Shown here: positions 7,040 to 11,281 of the stretch, piece after piece
Layout: each line of letters opens with the position of its first letter
How positions within the stretch are numbered: the first letter of the stretch is position 1
From: Bacteroidota bacterium
GTDB lineage: Bacteria > Bacteroidota > Bacteroidia > Chitinophagales > Chitinophagaceae
Length of the DNA: 11,281 nucleotides
Reading direction: 5' to 3'
NCBI GenBank assembly: GCA_023392185.1
Contig: JAEVZP010000167.1
Location: 1 to 11,281, forward strand
Translations under genes and position numbers: made by a program
Notes under the pieces: generated by a model
What the model was told of the DNA's origin: nothing
Database searches by the model: none
Seen by the model: the letters and a program-made list of their open reading frames with translations, nothing else

Positions 7040-7804
7040 ATGATACCCACTCTTAACGGCCCGCTAAAGGGGCAAATGGAAAACCCAGGCGGTCCTTTTT
7101 CCCGGACCTTTGTGACCGATGTGCCGGCAGACCTGCACACCGAGCGGGCAGCGCTTTTCCGGAAAACGATTCCGCAGTTTCCCGACGAGGCGGTATATAT
7201 CTACTCTTTTTTGGAGCAACGCTTCGTCTATGCAAGCGGCTGGGAAAACGTTTTGGGTTTTAAGGATGATGAAATGAACATGTTGTTATTCATCTCGCTT
7301 ACCACGCCCCGTTTTGCCCCGTTCGTTAACGACCTGAACGACAAAGCGCTGCGCTTTATCCTTCAGGGGCACCCCGATATTGAGCAATATAGCTTTACTA
7401 TTGAGCTGAAAAAGTACCACAAAAATGGTCATGAAGTACCGGCAATGATGCGGGTAGGCGTTTTTGAAAGCGTTGACAACCGCCCCATTTCTATTATTGG
7501 CCGGCTACAGGTGGCGCCCCACCTTCAATTTGGTGAAGTAATGCGCTATGCCGCTTACGGACCGGAAAAAGGCGCTTTTGAAGAAGATCTTAGTAAAGAC
7601 CTGTTTGCCTATCCGGCTATCTCGCCTAAAGAACGGGAAGCCCTCATCCTCGTAGCGTCCGGAATGGCTTTTAAAGAAATTGCTGATCAGCTGAGCATCT
7701 CACAGTCGGCCGTCGAAAAACGCATCCTGCCGCTCTACAAACGCTTTGGTGTCAAAAGCCTGCCCCACCTGATCAGCTACGCCCATAAAAACAACCTCTT
7801 GTAG
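7040..7804 (+). CDS. PAS domain plus LuxR/GerE-type HTH transcriptional regulator
   Basis: 254 residues from the ATG at 7040. An in-frame ATG at 6998 would add 14 residues but falls directly behind the candidate -7 box; a third ATG at 7076 has AAAGGGG just upstream and is also possible. After a variable N-terminus, residues about 45-145 form a PAS-like sensor domain: V-Y-I-Y-S-F-L-E-Q-R-F-V-Y-A-S-G-W-E-N-V-L-G-F, and later a K-N-G-H-E-V-P stretch and R-P-I-S-I-I-G-R. The last 60 residues are a LuxR-type HTH: S-P-K-E-R-E-A-L, then A-S-G-M-A-F-K-E-I-A-D-Q-L-S-I-S and S-A-V-E-K-R. There is no receiver domain, so it behaves as a one-component or partner-dependent regulator rather than a standard response regulator. 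The ligand is unknown. The gene is divergent from the 158-residue gene and convergent with the ATPase gene. Confidence 0.85.
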   Translation: MIPTLNGPLKGQMENPGGPFSRTFVTDVPADLHTERAALFRKTIPQFPDEAVYIYSFLEQRFVYASGWENVLGFKDDEMNMLLFISLTTPRFAPFVNDLNDKALRFILQGHPDIEQYSFTIELKKYHKNGHEVPAMMRVGVFESVDNRPISIIGRLQVAPHLQFGEVMRYAAYGPEKGAFEEDLSKDLFAYPAISPKEREALILVASGMAFKEIADQLSISQSAVEKRILPLYKRFGVKSLPHLISYAHKNNLL

Positions 7805-7818
7805 GTCATTTCTGACCT
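7803..7818. terminator. Short hairpin between convergent genes
   Basis: AGGTCA (7803-7808) and TGACCT (7813-7818) form a 6-bp stem with a TTTC loop. It starts in the stop codon of the regulator gene and ends just before the stop codon of the convergent ATPase gene. No T tract follows on either strand, so it is at best a weak shared terminator. Confidence 0.3.
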
Positions 7819-7819
7819 G

Positions 7820-8869
7820 CTACTGCACTGCTTGTCGCACGCGCCTTTCGGCATCTTCGTCGCCCAGGTTGACGACCGAGATTTTGCCTTCCGCGATACC
7901 CATGTCCAGGAGCATATCCACCCATTTTTTCCGGAAAGCGGCGTCGCTGCCTTCGCTGCCTGCTACCCAGATAATATTTTTGGAAGCCAGGAGCCGGAGG
8001 TTGTCTTTGCCGCTGGCGGTGGCTACATCCCGAAAGGCTGATGCCGTAATCAGCTCGTTATGCAGCGGCTCGCCTGGGTTGAGGTCATCTATCACCAGGA
8101 GATTGGCGCTGCGCCAATTCCAGGGACCGGGATAAGGCGAACGGTCAAAAAACAGGCTCAGCAACTTCATCGCCGAAGTATAAAAGCAGGCTTCCCGCCG
8201 GAAAGAACACTCCGTGGCCATGGCAATAGCGAGGCTGGTTTTGCCGCTGTTGCGGCTGCCAAACAGCAACATATGATTTCCGGAATCCCGCAGGTTGAGA
8301 AAAGAAGAAACCCGTGCTGCATCAGAGGAATTGATTTTCAGGTTCCATTCTCCCAGCCGGATCTGACTCGGATACTCGGCATATTGCAGATACATCTTGC
8401 AGGTATACCACCAATAGGAAGGATACAGCAGTGCCAGCCCGATGCACGCCGTGATGAGCCGCGCCTTGCGGCGGCGGCTCCAGGCCACTGCGGCGGTAAA
8501 GGCACCCAGGGCAAAAAAAGCAACATCGGTTATCGTGTCGAATGCAATATTGCCCCAGCGCGGCGGAAACACATACGGCTTTGCCTGCTGTTTCAAAAGC
8601 AGGGGACCCAGGAAGTTATAGGTTTCAAATAGAATCCAAAAGCCGCTTACGAAGATTGCAGGCTTCAATCCGCGGAACGGCGCGTTGCGGCTCCAGTTGG
8701 GAAGCACTCCATACAGGATAACTGCCGGAATAAAACCCAGCCCGAAATGGCCGAACTGATTCGCCAGCCAGGCATAGGTAAGGGTGACACCCCGGAACGA
8801 ATCTTTGCCGATAAGATCTTTGCCAACCTGCTCAAGAAATACTTGTATGGTAATAACGGAGCAGAGCAT
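7820..8869 (-). CDS. Membrane-anchored DnaC/IstB-like AAA+ ATPase of unknown role
   Basis: 349 residues. The N-terminal half carries about four hydrophobic segments (roughly 41-56, 71-92, 111-130, 136-157) with polar residues inside or next to them: H41, W78-I-L-F-E82 and D111-x3-D115. This pattern loosely recalls VanZ/DUF2238-type membrane domains. The C-terminal half is a P-loop ATPase: Walker A G204-S-R-N-S-G-K-T211, F-Y-T-S-A-M-K-L-L, Walker B N-L-L-V-I-D-D262, and a sensor-1-like I-I-W-V-A-G segment. The spacing and the helix between the Walker motifs resemble DnaC/IstB ATP-binding proteins, which load helicases or assist transposases. A membrane-tethered version is unusual, and no transposase or helicase gene is adjacent. 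I do not know a named family for the whole protein. The ATG is preceded by a candidate promoter and an 11-bp inverted repeat, and the gene seems monocistronic. Domain assignment is good for the ATPase half and tentative for the membrane half. Confidence 0.78.
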   Translation of the reverse strand: MLCSVITIQVFLEQVGKDLIGKDSFRGVTLTYAWLANQFGHFGLGFIPAVILYGVLPNWSRNAPFRGLKPAIFVSGFWILFETYNFLGPLLLKQQAKPYVFPPRWGNIAFDTITDVAFFALGAFTAAVAWSRRRKARLITACIGLALLYPSYWWYTCKMYLQYAEYPSQIRLGEWNLKINSSDAARVSSFLNLRDSGNHMLLFGSRNSGKTSLAIAMATECSFRREACFYTSAMKLLSLFFDRSPYPGPWNWRSANLLVIDDLNPGEPLHNELITASAFRDVATASGKDNLRLLASKNIIWVAGSEGSDAAFRKKWVDMLLDMGIAEGKISVVNLGDEDAERRVRQAVQ

Positions 8870-8872
8870 AAG

Positions 8873-8907
8873 GCAGGTTGTTTATATGGCAAAATAAAAC
8901 AACCTGC
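8873..8907. repeat. Perfect 11-bp inverted repeat flanking the ATPase promoter
   Basis: GCAGGTTGTTT (8873-8883) and AAACAACCTGC (8897-8907) are exact reverse complements with a 13-base AT-rich centre. The right arm lies between the candidate -33 and -7 elements, and the left arm covers the expected transcription start, only four bases from the ATG. This fits an operator with two half-sites about 24 bp apart, or a hairpin in a short leader that hides the start codon. Confidence 0.55.
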
Positions 8908-8919
8908 GAAAATACGCAA
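8890..8919 (-). promoter_or_regulatory. Candidate promoter of the membrane ATPase gene
   Basis: On the minus strand TTG (8919-8917) is followed after 19 bases by TTATTTTG (8897-8890), which differs from the TAnnTTTG element in one base. The start would fall about 10-15 bases before the ATG at 8869. The overlapping inverted repeat supports a regulatory site here. Confidence 0.4.
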
Positions 8920-9144
8920 GTAGCGCTAATGAATGCTACCTGAACGTCAATCCTGATTTTAGACAGATAGCACCACAGCACGCACAGAACTGTTCCCAGA
9001 GGTCTACAGAGAACAGTTGAAAGCCTTTGTCTGTGTCTCGTTTATGCTGCCGGTGGGCTGGATAAGTACATAACTAATTGAGAACCAAAACTTTTTGGTC
9101 AGGATTCGCATCCTTTTAGCGACACAGGGAACCTCCTGCATCCA
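8920..9144. other. Intergenic region without a gene
   Basis: No coding frame or RNA gene is supported. The region holds an 8-bp inverted repeat (AACTGTTC 8988-8995, GAACAGTT 9011-9018, 15-base loop) with no T tract, the weak hairpin at 9084-9099, and a small hairpin AGGAT/ATCCT with a TCGC loop near 9101-9114 followed by TTTT on the plus strand. With 8870-8919 it separates two minus-strand genes by 275 bases. Confidence 0.5.
9084..9099 (-). terminator. Weak candidate terminator after the NlpC/P60 gene
   Basis: ACCAAA and TTTGGT pair across a four-base loop about 45 bases past the stop codon of the NlpC/P60 gene. On the minus strand the tail is TCTCAATT, so the T tract is poor. It is the only hairpin near that gene's 3' end. 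Confidence 0.3.
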
Positions 9145-9984
9145 TCAGAAGAGTGCGCCCTGAACGCCGTTTCCGGAAACGGACAACTCGTTGCCCCCAA
9201 AACGGCGGATCAGCCGCAGCCGGTGGGTGCGCTTGCGCAGTTGCACGCTGATAATGCCTTCGCCGTCAATACGATCAATGACAGTACGCCCCGACGATTC
9301 GGTTGCGTGGAGGATATGAGAATTGTCCAAAAGCAAGCCTACGTGGATGATGCGCCCTTCTTCATTGTCGAAGAAAGCCACATCGCCGCGCTGCGCGTGT
9401 TGCAGAAAATCCACCGTTTCGCCGATTTCTGCCTGTTGCCAGGCATCACGCGGAACGGCCTGCCCGCAAAGTTTAAAAGCCATTTGCACCAGCCCGGAGC
9501 AATCAATGCCGGTGGGGGTGCGTCCGCCCCATATATAAGGCGCTTCGCGATAAAGCAGCGCGTTGTCAACAGGCTGTCCGGGCGCTGCTACCAGATGGGT
9601 CAGCTTTTCGCGTCGCCCTTTAAAACAACCCTGCACCGGGCCAATCTGAACTGTTCCGCCGCGTAGCCCCCACAGCAGAGCGCCCGGCGGCATCAACACT
9701 TCGGTGGCATCGTCAAGCAGTAGATAGCTTTTGGGGTGGGTTACAATGGCGCTGCCGGCCTGGCGCGCCTCCTGGCCGCCAACGGGATGCAGCATGGAGC
9801 GGCAACACCAGCCTTCATAGCCGTCCCAGGCGCACTGCACCCGGCACCAGCCGCTGTTGTTTTCCTCCAGCACGCGCGCCGCCTCCCCAAAAAGAAGCTG
9901 GCTCACCTGTTCGGCCCGGTGCGAAGCCGTAGCCCGCAGGGGTGCCGCGTAAACCGTGCAGACAAAAAGCGGAGAAACAGCCAT
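9145..9984 (-). CDS. NlpC/P60 (C40) cysteine peptidase with SH3-like domains, YkfC-like muropeptide endopeptidase
   Basis: 279 residues from the ATG at 9984. The frame continues upstream to a TTG at 10194, but that extension is Cys/Pro/Arg-rich, unlike the family, and crosses the candidate promoter. Residues about 5-65 are an SH3-like domain (A-P-L-R-A-T-A-S-H-R-A-E-Q-V-S-Q-L-L-F-G-E, D-G-Y-E-G-W). Residues about 80-135 look like a second one. The catalytic domain spans about 140-265: Y150-I-W-G-G, then D-C162-S-G-L, H214-V-G and H226, which fit the Cys-His-His triad in order and spacing. By family knowledge such enzymes cut the gamma-D-Glu to diamino-acid bond in peptidoglycan peptides. The N-terminal hydrophobic stretch is probably the first SH3 strand, not a signal peptide, so the enzyme may act in the cytoplasm on recycled muropeptides. 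The C-terminal 15 residues (S-V-S-G-N-G) are an unassigned tail. No operon partner is visible. Confidence 0.87.
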   Translation of the reverse strand: MAVSPLFVCTVYAAPLRATASHRAEQVSQLLFGEAARVLEENNSGWCRVQCAWDGYEGWCCRSMLHPVGGQEARQAGSAIVTHPKSYLLLDDATEVLMPPGALLWGLRGGTVQIGPVQGCFKGRREKLTHLVAAPGQPVDNALLYREAPYIWGGRTPTGIDCSGLVQMAFKLCGQAVPRDAWQQAEIGETVDFLQHAQRGDVAFFDNEEGRIIHVGLLLDNSHILHATESSGRTVIDRIDGEGIISVQLRKRTHRLRLIRRFGGNELSVSGNGVQGALF

Positions 9985-9993
9985 GACAGTACG

Positions 9994-10021
9994 CAAAAGT
10001 ACAGGCAGCAACGGTTTCAAA
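9994..10021 (-). promoter_or_regulatory. Candidate promoter of the NlpC/P60 gene
   Basis: On the minus strand TACTTTTG (10001-9994) matches TAnnTTTG exactly, and TTTG (10021-10018) lies 16 bases upstream, slightly closer than usual. Transcription would start only a few bases before the ATG at 9984, giving an almost leaderless mRNA. Confidence 0.38.
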
Positions 10022-10034
10022 GCCACAGGTGGCT
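10021..10034. repeat. Short palindrome at the NlpC/P60 promoter
   Basis: AGCCAC-AG-GTGGCT is a perfect 6-bp dyad next to the candidate -33 element. A second dyad, GTTCCCG-T-CGGGAAC, lies at 10061-10075. Either could bind a regulator; both are short enough to arise by chance in GC-rich DNA. Confidence 0.3.
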
Positions 10035-10155
10035 GCGCGCAACCCGAAAGCGACCCGCACGTTCCCGTCGGGAACCCACGCCGGGAAGGCCCGCAGACTG
10101 CTTGCTTATCCAAAAAACCGTCCGCATGCCGCTGCCATACGCTGCCCTTCTTCCT

Positions 10156-10163
10156 TACCTTTG
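10156..10163 (+). promoter_or_regulatory. Possible -7 element upstream of the RNase Y gene
   Basis: TACCTTTG matches TAnnTTTG exactly, about 100 bases before the RNase Y start codon, but I find no TTG at the right distance upstream. A one-mismatch copy, TAAAATTG, lies nearer at 10235-10242. The promoter cannot be fixed from the sequence alone. Confidence 0.22.
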
Positions 10164-10261
10164 TAAACCCGGTTCCCGAAAGCATAACCCACAAAGGGCT
10201 TTCCCGGAAAAAAGGGGAAATTCTTTCTTAATTATAAAATTGTCTCGTACCGGATACCCAG

Positions 10262-11281
10262 ATGGATAGCAGTTTACTACTTATCGTTGCCAGCCTTGTA
10301 GCCCTGGCAATCGGATTTTTTATCGGAAAAGCCCTTTCCTCCAAAAACACCAAAGCACAGGTAGAAGAAGCCGAGTTGCAAGCCAAAAGGATGCTGGAAG
10401 ATGCGCAGCGGCAGGCCGACACCTTCCAGAAAAACAAGGCTGTGGAAGCCAGGCAGCATTTCCTGGAGCTGAAAGAAAAACACGATGAGGACGTTCGGCA
10501 GCGCATGACCCGCCTCACCGAAACCGAATCCAAAATAAAGCAGCACCAGCAAAGCAATACCGAGAAATATCAGGCTTTGCAAAAAGAGCGGCAGGAGCTG
10601 CAAAAGGAAAAAGGCGAGTTTCAGAAAACGATCGCCCAAAATGAAGCCGAACGCGAAAAACTGGCTAAAGAACTGGCTGCTACTACAGCCAAAGGCGCAC
10701 AGCTGGATGCCTTGCAGGCTGAGTTGGAGCAACACCAAAGCCGCTACCGTGAAGCGCTGGAAAAAGTTTCCGGAAAAACAGCCGATGAAGCCCGTGCCGA
10801 ACTCATTGAATCCATTAAGGAAGAAGCCCGCACCGCCGCCATGGCCCATGTGAAAGATATCATGGAAGAGGCCAAGGCCAACGCTAACAAAGAGGCGAAA
10901 AAAATTATTATCCAAACCATTCAGCGCAGCGGCTCCGAGCAGGCGATTGAAAACGCGGTAACGGTCTTCAACCTCGAAAGCGACGAGGTAAAAGGCCAGA
11001 TCATTGGTCGCGAAGGCCGCAACATCCGTGCCCTGGAAGCCGCTACCGGCGTAGATTTGATTATCGACGACACTCCGGAAGCGATTGTGCTTTCGTGCTT
11101 CGACCCGCTACGCCGTGAAGTAGCCCGCCTGGCCCTTCAAAAGCTGGTGCAGGACGGCCGCATTCACCCCGCCCGCATCGAAGAAGTGGTGGAGAAAACC
11201 CGGAAAATGCTGGAAGAGCAGATTCTGGAAATCGGCGAACGCACCATTATTGAACTGGGCATTCACGGGCTGCACAAAGAC
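10262..11281 (+). CDS. rny: Ribonuclease Y, N-terminal 340 residues (runs off the window)
   Basis: The ATG at 10262 opens a frame with no stop to the window end. Residues about 3-22 are a single N-terminal membrane helix (L-L-L-I-V-A-S-L-V-A-L-A-I-G). A long charged coiled coil rich in E, K, Q and A follows, to about residue 215. Next comes a KH RNA-binding domain with I-I-G249-R-E-G252-R-N-I-R-A-L-E, then V-D-L-I-I-D-D-T-P-E and F-D-P-L-R-R-E, all signature segments of RNase Y. The HD phosphohydrolase domain that carries the active site (about residue 330 onward in a protein of around 520) is almost wholly outside the window. By family knowledge it is a membrane-bound endoribonuclease that starts mRNA decay. 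The coiled coil is somewhat long and Gln-rich but within the usual range. The start has only a weak ribosome binding site. It is divergent from the NlpC/P60 gene, with 277 bases between starts. Confidence 0.95.
   Translation, partial: MDSSLLLIVASLVALAIGFFIGKALSSKNTKAQVEEAELQAKRMLEDAQRQADTFQKNKAVEARQHFLELKEKHDEDVRQRMTRLTETESKIKQHQQSNTEKYQALQKERQELQKEKGEFQKTIAQNEAEREKLAKELAATTAKGAQLDALQAELEQHQSRYREALEKVSGKTADEARAELIESIKEEARTAAMAHVKDIMEEAKANANKEAKKIIIQTIQRSGSEQAIENAVTVFNLESDEVKGQIIGREGRNIRALEAATGVDLIIDDTPEAIVLSCFDPLRREVARLALQKLVQDGRIHPARIEEVVEKTRKMLEEQILEIGERTIIELGIHGLHKD

Noticed and set aside
8060..8632. A 190-residue plus-strand open frame opposite the ATPase gene
   Set aside because: The minus-strand frame has Walker A and B motifs and membrane helices in order; this frame has no recognisable features.
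7820..8869. Reading the ATPase as an IstB transposition gene of an IS21-type element
   Set aside because: No transposase gene, no terminal inverted repeats and no target duplication are visible, and the N-terminal membrane helices do not occur in IstB.
8920..9144. A possible tRNA or structured RNA gene in the spacer
   Set aside because: No T-arm GTTCRA box, no acceptor pairing, and only short unrelated hairpins.
9985..10194. N-terminal extension of the NlpC/P60 gene to a TTG
   Set aside because: The extra 70 residues are Cys/Pro/Arg-rich and unlike the family, start with TTG, and cover the candidate promoter and palindromes.

Overview
The window looks like chromosomal DNA of a Bacteroidota member, moderately GC-rich; a Chitinophagaceae-type relative is possible but unproven. 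Support comes from a YaiO-type TPR/beta-barrel protein, DUF4838 and DUF1573 lipoproteins, weak Shine-Dalgarno sequences, and several candidate promoters resembling the Bacteroidota pattern (TTG, about 20 bases, TAnnTTTG). I see no tRNA, rRNA, CRISPR array, transposase or phage gene.

Layout. (1) Positions 1-6131, plus strand: the end of a co-oriented, partly overlapping gene set. It holds the C-terminal part of a processive family-2 glycosyltransferase (QRTRW motif plus membrane helices), a 938-residue exported TPR protein ending in an outer-membrane beta-barrel, a 718-residue DUF4838 lipoprotein with a C-terminal sugar-binding-like domain, and a 175-residue DUF1573 lipoprotein. The plan parallels synthase-dependent exopolysaccharide machines such as PgaABCD: inner-membrane synthase, periplasmic TPR scaffold fused to an outer-membrane pore, and a periplasmic glycan-acting lipoprotein. 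The hydrolase slot, however, is filled by an uncharacterised family. This is the best candidate for an undescribed system here. (2) 6132-6325: a repeat-rich spacer with a rho-independent terminator for the minus strand. (3) 6326-6802, minus strand: an unrecognised 158-residue protein. Divergent from it, on the plus strand, is a PAS plus LuxR-type HTH regulator (7040-7804) whose candidate promoter carries a perfect 9-bp dyad. (4) 7820-8869, minus strand: a membrane-anchored DnaC/IstB-like ATPase of unknown role, with an 11-bp inverted repeat around its candidate promoter. (5) 9145-9984, minus strand: a YkfC-like NlpC/P60 peptidase with SH3-like domains and no clear signal peptide. (6) 10262 to the window end, plus strand: the first 340 residues of ribonuclease Y (TM, coiled coil, KH domain), cut before the HD domain is completed.

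Working together: the four genes in region 1 probably act as one polysaccharide synthesis, export and trimming unit. The PAS-LuxR regulator and the divergent small protein could be a regulator-target pair, and the dyad may be its operator; this is inference. The ATPase, peptidase and RNase Y genes look like independent housekeeping or orphan units with their own promoters.
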